DNA from: Selaginella moellendorffii
Taxonomy: Eukaryota; Streptophyta; Lycopodiopsida; Selaginellales; Selaginellaceae
Assembly: GCF_000143415.4 (NCBI RefSeq)
Contig: NW_003314274.1
Coordinates: 1,387,775 to 1,451,774 of the forward strand
DNA: 64,000 nucleotides
Reading direction: 5' to 3'
Position 1 is the first letter of the stretch, and each line of letters opens with the position of its first letter. Below the pieces are notes generated by a model. That model had not been told where the DNA came from. It searched no databases and saw only the letters and a list, made by a program, of their open reading frames with translations. Shown piece after piece: positions 12,083 to 22,679 of this stretch. A program made the position numbers and the translations under genes.

Positions 12083-13975
12083 CTAGTCGACTTGGAAGCA
12101 GTTGTTCGCCAAAAGAACATACGATGCACCGCTTCTAGGCTCCAAATCCAGTGCCTTCCTCGCAGCTCCGCCTTTCAAACCTTTCTTCTCACTTGTTTGC
12201 ACCGACCCAAGCAAGCAAGCCCACTCTCGTCCATCAGGAACATAAGGCATGTTTCTGACGAGATCTTCCGCATAGCCAACGTACCCCGCACGGCCAAGCA
12301 AGTTGACCATGCAACCGTACTGCTGCTTCGTGGGATCCAGCCCGTGATCCAGCTTCATGCCCCGGAAAAAATCCCTCGCCACCTCCGCATCACCTACGTG
12401 ACTGCACCCAAGAACCACGCTCGTAAACGTGATCTCGTCCGGCTCCACAGCTTCCAGTAACATCGCCCCTAGAACCTCCAGCGCTTCATCAAAATGCCCG
12501 CTGCTCGCAAATCCCGAAAACATGCAGTTCCAAGACACCAGATTCTTCTCCGGCATCGTCTCGAAGACCCCCAACGCTCGCTCGAAACATCCTTTGTGAG
12601 CGTACGTAGAGAGCATGACGTTCCACGAGAAGCTATTCCACTCGGGCATCTGATAGAAGAGCTCCTCCACGCGCGAAGGATGCCCGTGGTGGGCATGCGC
12701 TATGAGAATGATGTTCCAGGCCACTGTGTCCACGTACGGCATCAAGGAGAACAAGCGCATGGCTTCGTCGACGTGGCCACCACTTCCGTACGCGTAGAGT
12801 ACCTCCGTTAGAGTGATCCGGTCGTGCTGGGGCATTCCCTGGAACAAGCAATTGGCGAGCTCCAAATGCCCATTATGGGCATATGCGCTAAGCATTGTGT
12901 TCCACGATACCTGGTCTCTCTCTGGCATGCGATCGAAGAGCTTCTTGGCGGATGATACGTCGCCGATTCTACCAAACGACGTGATCGTAGTGGCCCAAGT
13001 GACGAGATCGCACTCCGGCATGCTCTCGAAGATCGCGATCGAGTCTTGGAATCTGGAGTGGAGCGCGTAGGCGGCGAGGAGAGCAGCGGAGGAGACGAGA
13101 TCTTTCTCCGGCATTCGCTCGAAGAATCCCTGCGCGAGATCCAGGCGGTCGCTCAGCGCGTAGGCGTCGATCATGGCGGCCCGGGCGATGGAGTCGTGGA
13201 GCGGCATCGAGGAGAAGATAGCTTCCGCTTCGTCGAGGCGGTGATTTCCCTGGGAGAGGGCCGAGAGGAGCGCCGTCCAGGACGCCAGATCCCACTCCGG
13301 CATGGCGTCGAAGATCATCTTTGATTCTTGGAGATTTCCAGCGGCCGAGAACGCGGCTAGCATCGCATTCCACGCGATGAGGTCTCTCATCGGCATGCCC
13401 TGGAAGAGAGCCATCGATTCTTGGAGCTCCCCGACCTGCGAGCACGCGCACAGCATGCTCGTCCACGAGACGAGCGTCCGCGACGGCATCCTCCGGAAGA
13501 AATCCCTGGATTCTTGAATCTCCCCGGCCTGGGAATACGCCGAGACCATCACATTCCATGTGATCTGGTCGTGCACCGGCATCGCATCGAAAGCCTTTCT
13601 CGCTCGACCGAGACGGCCACGCTTGGCATACGCAGCGAGCATGATCGTGCTCGCGATCATATCCCAATGCGGCATGGAATCGAGCAAATCCTGCGCTTCC
13701 TGGAGATGCCCGGCATTGGCATAGGCTGCGATGATGAAATTCCAGGAGAATCGGTCCTTGGCGGCCGTGTCGGTGAAGATCTGCCGAGCCACGCCGAGAT
13801 TACCACACCGCGCGTGCATCTGGATGAGGAGATTGCGCATGAGCGTGCTGGATCCATGGCGCGGGTCGGAGAGGACGGCAGCGTGCGCGATCTTGGCGTC
13901 GGCGAGCGTCTTGGAAGACCTAATAATCTCGACGGCGTCACTGGCGTTCTCTAGAACGCTTGCTCTAGGGCTCAT
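12083..13975 (-). CDS. Pentatricopeptide repeat protein, mainly short (S-type) repeats
   Basis: A 630-residue single-exon protein made of about sixteen PPR motifs from roughly residue 40 onward. Most are 31-residue S-type units with the W/S-x-x-M/L, AYA and F-x-x-MP signatures. The C-terminus (YGCMVNLLGRAG, EWACLLG, ASYVLLANN) enters an E-like motif and stops there, with no E+ or DYW deaminase domain. Plant PPR proteins of this class act in mitochondria or plastids on RNA, usually in C-to-U editing, and recruit a DYW partner when they lack one. An organellar role is inferred; the N-terminus is not a clear transit peptide. The stop codon is 158 bp from the phosphatase start. The start codon is only 31 bp from that of the divergent HD-domain gene. 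Confidence 0.88.
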   Translation of the reverse strand: MSPRASVLENASDAVEIIRSSKTLADAKIAHAAVLSDPRHGSSTLMRNLLIQMHARCGNLGVARQIFTDTAAKDRFSWNFIIAAYANAGHLQEAQDLLDSMPHWDMIASTIMLAAYAKRGRLGRARKAFDAMPVHDQITWNVMVSAYSQAGEIQESRDFFRRMPSRTLVSWTSMLCACSQVGELQESMALFQGMPMRDLIAWNAMLAAFSAAGNLQESKMIFDAMPEWDLASWTALLSALSQGNHRLDEAEAIFSSMPLHDSIARAAMIDAYALSDRLDLAQGFFERMPEKDLVSSAALLAAYALHSRFQDSIAIFESMPECDLVTWATTITSFGRIGDVSSAKKLFDRMPERDQVSWNTMLSAYAHNGHLELANCLFQGMPQHDRITLTEVLYAYGSGGHVDEAMRLFSLMPYVDTVAWNIILIAHAHHGHPSRVEELFYQMPEWNSFSWNVMLSTYAHKGCFERALGVFETMPEKNLVSWNCMFSGFASSGHFDEALEVLGAMLLEAVEPDEITFTSVVLGCSHVGDAEVARDFFRGMKLDHGLDPTKQQYGCMVNLLGRAGYVGYAEDLVRNMPYVPDGREWACLLGSVQTSEKKGLKGGAARKALDLEPRSGASYVLLANNCFQVD

Positions 13976-14006
13976 CAGGAAGAAAGCTCTCTACTACCCT
14001 AGAGCT

Positions 14007-15001
14007 ATGGCGCATTCTTCTGCCGAGCGATTTGTGCGCGAGATCATGTCCAAGAACGACGCGTCTCACGATTCCTCGCACGTAATCCGGGTGCGCAATC
14101 TGGCGCTGGAGCTCGCGAAGGAGGAGGGATTGACGAGCGATTCTTCTTTGAGCGTTGTGAGTAGGAATTTGAGCTTCTTCTTTGTTCGATTACTATGCTC
14201 GATCGCAATGCTGTGACACAGATCGAATTGGCGGCGCTTCTTCACGATGTCGGTAAGAAATACTTCCTCCTTTCATTGGATCGTCTCTCTTTGTTCTTCC
14301 AGACGATCACAAGTATGTCGAGAGGTACAGTATCATCTATGCGAGAATTCCAAAATTCACCGCTGCTGGTCTCTAGCTCCGAGCAAAACCGTGCCAAGGA
14401 ATTCCTGGACAACGAAGGTTTTGACAACGATACGAAGCACAGGGTCCTCTCGATCATAAAATCCATGGGTTGGTTCTTCTCACTGCGAGTTTCATATACT
14501 CATAGAAGAATAGCAGGTTTTAAGGAACAACTTGCAAATGGAGCAGTGGGTCAAAGCCCGGAGCTTGCTGTCGTCCAAGACGCTGATCGACTGGATGCAA
14601 TTGGAGCAATCGGTAAGAACTTTTCGCGGAAGAAAAAGAGAATGACTGATCTTCATTGTTGGCCTGTCTAGGAATTGCTCGATGCTTCACGTATGGTGGC
14701 AGCAGGAATCACATACTTCACGATGCATCCATCCTACCAGTTTTGGACGGGATGACTAAGGAGGAGTATACCAGGAAAGACCGCCGGCACACGATGATCA
14801 ACCATTTCTACGAGAAACTATTGAAGCTCAAGGATCTCATGAAGACTGAGGTAGAGACTTCTCTGGCGTGAATGCCACTCACTGACGAAGGCTTTCTCTT
14901 ATTGTATCAAACAGGCTGGTCGCAACCGGGCAGAAAAGCGGCACGAGTTTATGGAGGCATACCTGGCCGAGTTTCTCCAGGAATGGGAAGGCTTTGCGTA
15001 G
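14007..15001 (+). CDS. HD-domain phosphohydrolase, YedJ/YpgQ-like
   Basis: Seven exons (14007-14156, 14222-14252, 14303-14324, 14377-14468, 14517-14612, 14672-14850, 14915-15001) encode 218 residues. Exon 3 is only 22 nt. All introns are GT-AG and 48-65 nt long. The HD metal-binding residues are visible: the H of ASHDSSHV, the HD of LAALLHDVG, and the later D of VQDADRLDAIGAIG. The rest (Y-T-R-K-D-R-R-H, then INHFYEKLLKLKD) matches the bacterial YedJ/YpgQ family and its plant homologues, soluble metal-dependent phosphohydrolases reported to act on nucleotides. The in vivo substrate here is unknown. The gene starts 31 bp from the PPR start codon on the other strand, and its stop lies 86 bp from the convergent DRC1 stop. 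Untranslated regions probably overlap on both sides. Confidence 0.88.
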
Positions 15002-15087
15002 TTTCGAAACGATCTCCACTATCGGCCGGCGACCATTGTTGTAGGTACGTGAAGCTCCTCGTGTGCCTGAGATAATGCGAGTCACAG

Positions 15088-17482
15088 TCACAAAAATTTT
15101 GGAAATAAGAAGACTATGCAAACCTTCGACGACAAGCAAAGCTTGAGCATTCTTTTCAGTTCTTCGTTCTGCCAACGGAGCGATTGGATCTCCCGAGCTA
15201 CGACGACACTGCTCTTGATGAAACAGGGGATTAGTAGCTTGGTAGAAGTGTTTTATGACTGAGCTTACCGATCCTTGAGGACGTGATTATACTTGAGCAT
15301 GGCGATGTCCAGAGCCGGCCATACGTGAACCACCTTGGGACTTATGACTTTGGCGAACTTTCTCCACTTTTCCTCCTCCTCGGTAACTTTGATTTCTTTC
15401 TCTTTGGGCCTCTCAACCGGCGTTCTCCTTCCTCCAACTTGCAGCTTTGGAACGAGAGCCTCGGCCTTGTTCTCGATCAAAAACTCCTGCAATCTCGGAA
15501 TAACAGTCTCCTTCTGTATCATCCTCCCTGCCGCGGTCGTCACGAATTTCCTGAGCTTGTCCAGAGTTATTCCACTTGATATGCCCAGTGCCTGGAGGAT
15601 CGCAATGCTCCTCACGAAGCTCTGGTCGTCCATCTCAAGGCCCGCGTCTAGCTTCTGGGCTTCCTCGTCCAGGATAAACGCGAGCTCGCTACACAGCATA
15701 TCCAGCATTGGTTTATCGACTGCGAGAGTTATGCTCTCGGCGAGACCAGCCTCGGGGGTACTTGGCATGTTTGCACTGTCACTCTCAGCCTCCACCGGGC
15801 CTGGAGAAGCCAAGTCTATGAAGAGCTGAGGATCGGGAGGATGCCACTTCCACCCAAGGTGCTGCTCATGAATATATTGGTCAGCCTGTTTGCAAAAGAA
15901 AGTGAGTTACTCCAAAAAGCTGTGATGAAACTGTGATGAATTTGAGTACCTGGAGAACTTTGCTGACGAGAACTGCCAGGCAGTGTTGATGCATCGCATA
16001 AAACTTGAGAAACTGGTACTCGTGTCCAGCCGTGAGCTCCTGTTCTTTGCTCTGCAAGTCTTGCAGCAGCTTGGTCACTCGAGCGTAATCGTCCGCAAGC
16101 TTCGCGTTCTGCCACTTAAACTTGCGCTCCAGCTCCGCGTGCTTGGTTTTCAAGTTGGTCTGGATGTCTCTCAGTTTCGTCAGCTTGCGTTTCTGCTGGC
16201 CTGCCGTCACGTAGTTGTCGTTCTCGCGCTCAATCAGAACGCGATAGTTGTAGTCGAGCTTCTCGGTGTTCATCTGATATGCTGCCTGCATCGACTCGAG
16301 GTGCTGCTCCAGAATCTGGACGTCCGTCTCGAGCTTCACTTTCAGAAGGTTGTAATCCTCCGAGTCCTGGAGTCGAGTTTCATCCAGCGCGGCCGAGTAC
16401 TCGTCCCCCCGAGCGTACAAGCTCTCCTGAAACTGCGCTTCCATGGCTCGCATCTTTTTTATCAAGCCTTCTATCTCTGCCTTTTTGCTGCAAACGAAGG
16501 CAACGTTCTTTCACTTGGTCAGTAAAAGTCGAAAGCTCGTTTACCTTTGGATGAGCTCCCAACGCTGGACAAGAAATGCGCTCTCGATCTCGTGAAACTC
16601 CCTGATATAAGCTGCTGTGAGATTGACAACCTGCTTTCCCATGGCAAGCACCAGCATATCGACGTCTTTGGTTTGTTGGATACACGCAAGGTTGTATTCT
16701 TCTGTCTTGAGCAATAGGACTTCTTTGATCTTCTCGGCAAGTTTATCTTTAGTTTCAAGTACTTGGTTGCAAGCCTGCACTAATCAGATAAATTCCAGAG
16801 AGGAAAAGGTTTGAAGGTGAAGATTTTACAGACCTTTCGTTGATTTTCCAGCTGCTCAGCGATTTGTTGAGGAACCTCAAGCGCAAGTATGGCATCCCAC
16901 CTTGCAGCTAATACTTGATTTTGCTGCTCACACGACATTTCAACCTCTTCTTGCGCTTGGCGAAGTTCCTACGATGTTAAGCTACAGTTGAGTGGTTTTT
17001 CATCTATCTAATAAAAGAGCTAAAAAAAATCTAACCTGCAATCTTTGACGATCGCATTCCTGATGATTGCACTGCTCGTCATCCACTGATACCCGGATGT
17101 AATTTAATTCGTTCGCCAAGTTTTTCTGCAAGCTTGTGTACGCAGCTTCAAAGGTAAGAAAGATCAAAGCCAGAAGCCCCAAATATAAAACGAAGCTACC
17201 TTCAAGAATGAGAGATTTTGCAAGCTCGATGAGAGTTGCATGAGAGCCGGGCCGGCTTCTTTCTCATCCGTATGTGTCTTGGGCCCTGGGAAACTTTTGT
17301 ACTCCAAAGAATGCTGAGAGATCAAGGAAATGCTCACGCTGTGTCGCTTGGCTTGACTGCAGGGCAAGCAGCCTATTTGCAATGCGCTGCCTCCGCGCTG
17401 AGATTCTAGCCTCGCGATTCGCTTGTGCGGCCTTCTGCTCGGCCGCCAGAGCGGCTACGGAATTCATCATGGGGAGAGTCAT
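15088..17482 (-). CDS. DRC1: Dynein regulatory complex subunit 1 (flagellar N-DRC)
   Basis: Eight exons on the minus strand (17482-17338, 17285-17200, 17125-17036, 16968-16834, 16774-16545, 16487-15950, 15885-15269, 15211-15088) encode about 654 mainly coiled-coil residues. Diagnostic blocks are the N-terminal ISARRQRIANRL, the central EDYNLLKVKLETDVQILEQ, TEKLDYNYRVL and QQKRKLTKLRDIQ segments, and the IHEQHLGWKW motif. A C-terminal helix (REIQSLRWQNEELKRML) completes it. These match DRC1 of animals and algae in order and spacing. The protein is a base subunit of the nexin-dynein regulatory complex that links axonemal doublets and controls beating. In a land plant its only expected site is the swimming sperm. 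The exon 3 acceptor (CTTGCAG|AAA) was chosen to keep frame, and an upstream CTTTGAAG acceptor would break it. The exon 8 acceptor was likewise chosen by frame. Confidence 0.9.
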
Positions 17483-18010
17483 CACCAAAGCCCTAACCCT
17501 AGAAATATATTTTTTGAAAGTTGGCAATTTCCTTTATAGACATTTTAATATTAATTGAACAGCGATAATATAATAAATAGGTTTGAATAAAACACTAGAA
17601 ATAATTTATTCCTTTGTAAATTTAAATTAAGCATTCTTCTGAAAATTTATATTTATGAAGCAAACACCTTAAGTATTAAATCATTTGCCAAAAGTACAAA
17701 AGTCGAAGGTTCAACCTACATTGTCTAAAGACAATGGACAAACATTAAAGCCGTTAGAGTTGTTGATGAGAGTGTCCTTGAGAAGCTAGAACATTTCTCA
17801 TTACACACAATTGTAGCGATTGCCTCAGCTCTTTATGAATTTCTTTTTTACTTCAAGTTGATCAAAGATTGCACTAAAAAGATAATGAAAAATGAGGGTT
17901 TTTAAGAATCACAGGCGAAATCAAGAATGTCGTTGATTTATACAGTTTTATACTTGTCAAAATGCGCTCAAATTTTGTACAGTCGCTGTAAAATGTTTTC
18001 CAGGACTAAA
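17483..18010. other. AT-rich spacer upstream of DRC1
   Basis: This holds the DRC1 promoter side and the 3' end of the proline-rich gene. The sequence is AT-rich and I see no gene or repeat in it. Confidence 0.5.
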
Positions 18011-19537
18011 TTACTGAAAACAAGAGCCAAAAAGCTCTTTGATGTCCACCTTCCACTCCCAATCGTCGTCCTCGACACAGAAACCAACCTAAGAAAAGGC
18101 AAATGAAGAACAAAGCAAAACAAAGCATGTTAACAAAACCTCTGGCATTTCCCGGGCAACTGCTGGGGCTGTGGGAGGAATCAAACCGCGAAGTTGAAGG
18201 CGCCTCCATGCACGTAGTTTAAAAACATCCTGCAAGGTAGAACAAAAAACACTAATACAAAGACAAACGCAAACAAAATTATTACCATGGGTGTGGATGA
18301 AGAAGCTCCATGAGCATGAGCAGCAGCAGGAGGAGGCGATAGCACTGGCTCAGCTGGGAGGAGAGCAGCAGCCGGAGGAGGCGATAGCACTGGCTCAGCT
18401 GGGAGGAGAGCAGCAGCCGGAGGAGGCACTAGCACTGGCTCAGCTGGGAGGACAGGAGCTAGATCAGCCGGGAGAGGAGGCTGTAGTGCTGCCGGATCTG
18501 CATCAGTCTCTGGAGCGTGTGGAGCAGCCTCTGGGGTATGTGGAGCTGGATCGGCATCATCAAGTGGAACAGCTTCGCCCTTTAGAAACCTTGGTCGTTT
18601 CCTCTTTTGCTCGTCGCATTCCAACTCTGGTGGCACAGGAGCGGCAGGCTCGATCTCTGGAGGTGGCACTGGAGCGGCAGGAGGAGGCGCTGGCAGCACT
18701 AGAGCGACAAGATCCTGTAGAGGCGTAACTGATCAGAAGCTCTGTGCGAAGGATTTCTTACATTAAGGCGCTCCTCCTCGTCATCGCATTCCATCACTGG
18801 TGGCACTGGAGCGGCAGGAGGAGGCGCTGGCAGCACTAGAGCGACAAGATCCTGTAGAAGCGTAACTGATCAGAAGCTCTGTGAGAAGGATTTCTTACAT
18901 TAAGGCGCTCCTCCTCGTCATCGCATTCCATCACTGGTGGCACTGGAGCGGCAGGAGGAGGCGCTGGCAGCACTAGAGCGACAAGATCCTGTAGAAGCGT
19001 AACTGATCAGAAGCTCTGTGAGAAGGATTTCTTACATTAAGGCACTCCTCCTCGTCATCGCATTCCATCACTGGTGGCACTGGAGCGGCAGGGTCCAGTG
19101 GCGCTGGCAGGGCTAGAGCGGCAGGGTCCTGTAGAGGAGTAAACTGATCATGAGCTCCGTGAGAAGGATTCTTACCTTAAAGCGCTCCTTGTCCTCGCAT
19201 TCCGTCTCTGGTAGCGCTGGAGTGGCAGGGTTCATCTCTGGAAGTGGCGCTGGTAGCGCGAGAGCGGCAAGGTCCTGTACAGGCGTGAATTGAAGGAGCT
19301 CCGCAAGAAGGATTCTTACCCTAAAGCGCTCCTCGCATTTCATCTCTGGTAGCGCTGGAGCGGCAGATTCCATCCCTGGTCGCGGCGCTGGCGGAGCTGG
19401 AGCCATCCTTGGCAGCGGCGCTGGCGGCGCTGGAGCGGCACGATCCTGTAGACGCGAGACTGATCAGGAGCTGCGCGAGAAAGATTTCTTACCGTAAGGC
19501 GCTCGCCGTCGCCGTCGCCGTCGCCCCCCATCCCCAT
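18011..19537 (-). CDS. Proline-rich protein with exon-encoded tandem repeats, function unknown
   Basis: Nine minus-strand exons (19537-19493, 19445-19320, 19274-19176, 19128-19036, 18988-18899, 18851-18762, 18714-18286, 18229-18140, 18088-18011), all phase 0, encode 379 residues. Exon 1 gives a Gly-Asp leader. Exons 2-7 each begin with a D-x-x-A motif followed by alternating Pro-Ala and Pro-Val, then an acidic cysteine-bearing end such as MECDDEEERLN. Exons 5 and 6 are both 90 nt and encode the same 30-residue repeat. Exon 7 adds a KRKRPRF basic patch and 15-residue LLPAEPVLSPPPAAA repeats. The final two exons encode a conserved-looking non-repetitive tail ending in DDDWEWKVDIKELF. I recognise no family. 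A low-complexity, possibly nuclear protein is a guess from the basic patch. The 5' end, through the start of exon 2, is duplicated at 54676-54742. Confidence 0.6.
18715..19128 (-). repeat. Tandem exon-intron unit of about 137 bp (three adjacent units)
   Basis: The block of a 90-nt exon plus a 47-nt intron repeats with a period of exactly 137 bp. Corresponding points lie at 18691, 18828 and 18965, and a diverged unit follows near 19105. The intron copies (GTAAGAAATCC...TTCTACAG) are almost identical to one another, as are the exons. Confidence 0.85.
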
Positions 19538-19719
19538 TTCTAGGGTTCTTCGTTACAACGGCTAGTTTTAAGATTTTGGGGAGCTTCTACAACACGCTTC
19601 CCCTGTTAGAAAACATCCCCCGTAATTAAGCAAAATGAGAAAGCTATATTACATATAAACGCAAAGAAACTACGCCATCGTCTCCATCTCCTGGCTCCTC
19701 TTCTGCGAAGCCCACTTCC
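19538..19719. promoter_or_regulatory. Shared divergent upstream region
   Basis: This 182-bp interval separates the start of the proline-rich gene (-) from the start of the unrecognised locus (+). It is conserved in the other arm at about 54510-54675, which fits a bidirectional promoter. Confidence 0.35.
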
Positions 19720-20381
19720 ATGGCGTTGCCTTCTTGGATCGAGATGGATTCCAGCTTCGCCGCCGTCCCGGCCTTGGCGTTCTCTCCAATCTCTGGGGTC
19801 TTGCAACAGAGGAGCGTCAGAACAAGCTCATTAAACAGTGCGTTCTCTCTTCTTTCTTACAATAAAGGTTTCAACACCATTAGAAAAGAAGAAGATAGCT
19901 ACTTTGAACATCCTCGCTGCAATATCCCCACCATTGCACCAAAACAAAAGGGAAAGAAACAGAAAATGAATGCAGACAGGAGGTCTTTAGGAAGAGGATC
20001 CTACGTAGCAGCATTGAGGCTCTTGCTCAGGCGGACACAAAGCCAATGCCTTTGCTCTTGTTTGCCCTCACACAAGAGAATGGCCTATATGTCCCTGTAA
20101 AGAAAGCATCATCCACGGGATGGAAAACTTCGGCAAATCGAGTATACATTAACGTCGTCACTTGGTGCTTGCAAGGAGAAATGAGGCCCGCCCTTGAGGT
20201 CGGAATACAAAGCGTTCGCGGCCTTTTGATGTCAAAAAAACGAACGGGGACCACTTACGAGAAGTTTGCTGCTCCACTTCCTGTGCTTCGTTGTAAATTT
20301 CTCGGCTTGTGCGTGAGGCAATGGCAATGCATTGGACAGACCAGATGCATTTCTGTTCCACGAAGGAAAGAAAGAAAATAA
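19720..20381 (+). CDS. Unrecognised conserved locus, possibly spliced
   Basis: Two overlapping open frames cover this locus. Frame 1 (19720-20100, 126 codons) begins MALPSWIEMDSSF. A second frame (20046-20381, 111 codons) contains ANRVYINVVTWCLQGEMRPA. I recognise neither. The locus is duplicated at 53880-54499, and indels between copies in the first 100 bp are 12, 12 and 3 nt, which would preserve a frame. Further down the other copy has frame-shifting changes, including a 7-A run that is 17 A there. Either this copy is a small gene with introns I cannot place, or both are transcribed remnants. Confidence 0.3.
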
Positions 20382-20589
20382 AGCAAAAAACAGAAGACTT
20401 AGTACCAGATGACCCATACATCTGGACTGAATGGAGTGATGCGCATTCACCATGAATACTTGGAGAGAATAGATACTATCACTGTTTTAGGCTTGTTAAT
20501 ATCTGGAGAACATAGATTTCAGAAAAAAGAGTGTACCAGTGAACCAGATTTTTACAGAAGTCGTTGGAAGCATTGCGCTCATGTTCCCG

Positions 20590-21085
20590 TTTGAAGAAGC
20601 TCTAAATTGGACTTCGACTTCGGTTCTCTGCAAAGAAAAAGACCATCAGAATCGTTGAAATCCATTGGTATACAAGCAAGGAAACCTCGGCCTTTTCACA
20701 AGATGGGGTATGTACTGAGCACGAGGAATCGTTTCACAGCCCAAAAGATTATGTCGCTGCAAGCCTCTAATGTCTCTCGATATCATTGACCAGTTCCAAA
20801 GGTTGGAGGAAGAATGTAAGAACACTCTCAATCTCAATAGAAATCCGGATCCAGATGGGAGCCGCAGTGAAAGATTTGGAAGATCAGGCTGAGCGAACTC
20901 CATGTGGTATACTTCAAGAAGAAGAAAAATACTCAGCTCTCTATGGAGCCAGAGAGCTGGATAATCCCACCACCATGTTCATATGGTCTCCCAGTTTATA
21001 GATCACCCTAATCTCCAAAGTCTATAATATTGTAGCAACCAGGCAAAACAAATATCTTTGAAAACTTTAACTTCATACCTTTTGT
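20590..21085 (+). repeat. F-box-flanking module A
   Basis: A module of about 0.5 kb that recurs in inverted orientation on the other side of the F-box gene (about 22680-23250) and at both matching places in the right arm. Landmarks are TTGGACTTCGACTT near its start and GATCCAGATGGGAGC in the middle. Short open frames within it have no recognisable motif. Confidence 0.7.
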
Positions 21086-21132
21086 TAGTTTGCATTAAAG
21101 CGGCTTAACCCTTAGGGGAAAAGAAAAGGGTT

Positions 21133-22122
21133 ATGGCATCGCGCAAGAGGGCGTGGGCAGGGATGTCCGGCCTTATGCCGGAGCTAGTCAGGGAGATCCT
21201 TCGCAGGCTCCCTTTCTCAGGTGTTCTAAGGGCAAGATGTGTGTGCCAGGTGTGGAGATCTGTGGTGGATGCACCCAGCTTCCGGAGCTCGTACAGGGAC
21301 AGTGCCAAACTCTTCCTAGATAGCAATTCGATCCAGGACAGCAGCGGCGTGATGATGCGATGGGCGCCGCAGCACTTTGAAAACGTGGAGAGGGATGTCC
21401 CCGACTGGCTGTGCGCAGTGTCGCAGGACAAGCGCCTCGTCCTGGCGCGCTCCTCGCAGGAAAGGAGGCTCTTTGTCGGGAGTCCCTTCGTGGCCAAGTG
21501 GGAGGAGATCCCCTACCTGCGATTTGGGGACATGTCCAGGGTCTGCCTCTTTGCTGCCGCTTCGAATTCTCCTCCCGGGGATTACAAGGTTGTGGTGTGG
21601 TTCTCGGATGGCACGCTCTACACCTTCGTTCGCGGCCAGGTGGCGTGGATTCCTGCCAAAGGGGACGTCGCCCCTGGATCGATCCCGGTGCTGCTAGATG
21701 GTGTAGTGTATTGTACTGCTTCGCGCGATCAAAAGTGGCTCCTCCAGTATGACTTGACACGCAACAAGTTTTTCTATTCGCATCTCTATGATAAAGTTGG
21801 TGATGGTGTCTGCGTTGCTGCATGGGCCAACAAACTCTACGTGCTCGTGCTCAATGCGGTGAAGAAAGGTAGAGTGGAGGTTTGGGAAGTTCATATTGAA
21901 GTAAAAGAAATCTGGACTGAATTTCTGAGTGAGTATGTTGTGGGTTTGGAGGCTGGGGAATTTAGATTTACTGGGCAAATTGAGAGTGTTCTCAACTTTT
22001 CTTGCTCTTGCAAAGGAGGTAAGAAGAGCAAGGTTTGCTTTTCGTATGATGTGAATTCAAAGACTTGGACTAGACAAGGGTTTACTTGCTCAATAGCTGT
22101 GCCAATACAACTTGTTTACTGA
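21133..22122 (+). CDS. F-box protein, copy 1
   Basis: A 329-residue single-exon protein. An F-box lies at about residues 13-52: LMPELVREILRRLPF, ARCVCQVWRSVV, then a PSF segment. The rest is a beta-rich substrate domain of the F-box-associated or kelch-like type, with repeated W, VVYC and VCFSYDV strands. Such proteins join SKP1-cullin ubiquitin ligases and select targets for degradation; the target is unknown. The gene sits between inverted copies of a 0.5-kb module. Its near-identical twin at 52103-53104 differs by two residues missing here (one DP pair) and a few substitutions, for example R/M near the start, K/E and V/E. Both frames are intact, so the duplication is recent. Confidence 0.85.
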   Translation: MASRKRAWAGMSGLMPELVREILRRLPFSGVLRARCVCQVWRSVVDAPSFRSSYRDSAKLFLDSNSIQDSSGVMMRWAPQHFENVERDVPDWLCAVSQDKRLVLARSSQERRLFVGSPFVAKWEEIPYLRFGDMSRVCLFAAASNSPPGDYKVVVWFSDGTLYTFVRGQVAWIPAKGDVAPGSIPVLLDGVVYCTASRDQKWLLQYDLTRNKFFYSHLYDKVGDGVCVAAWANKLYVLVLNAVKKGRVEVWEVHIEVKEIWTEFLSEYVVGLEAGEFRFTGQIESVLNFSCSCKGGKKSKVCFSYDVNSKTWTRQGFTCSIAVPIQLVY

Positions 22123-22679
22123 GCTTTTTAAATTTATATAAACGGTCTATGAGATGAAATGAACTAAAATTTTAATGGAAAGGAATATTTTCATTTAAAC
22201 TGATAATCCAATCCTCCCTGATAACCTCTTAGGTTATACAAATTGAATGTCCAAACTGCAAACGCTCTTGCTAGGTAAATGTCAATCCTCATGGGTCTTT
22301 TTGTGATGGGATTGTACTTGTGTGGGGCTAGTAGAGTGTCTTTCCACAGAAGTACATGACTGTCTTTGATTTATACCACATGCAACAAAATCAAGCAGTG
22401 TAATTCCTTATAATTGTATCAACAATTGCTGGGCTAAAAAAGGAGATGGATCTGTTCATCCAGGTTAGAGCTGATTGAGTTATGGCTTACATGAGAGTAG
22501 TGATACTTAACATTTTATATAAAACCTTTGTTACAAATGAATTAAGAAAAAGTTCAAGATGAAGGAATCTCCTAAAATATGTTTGGATATTTTAGCTATA
22601 GTGGATAAGTAATTTCCTGTGTTTTTAGGGCTAGCACCAGGTTACAAATATCCGTATGCTATAGCCCTATTATTTTCTT

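Noticed and set aside
12969-13954. Long open frames antisense to or offset from the PPR gene
   Set aside because: GC-rich PPR coding sequence leaves other frames open; none shows a repeat or family motif.
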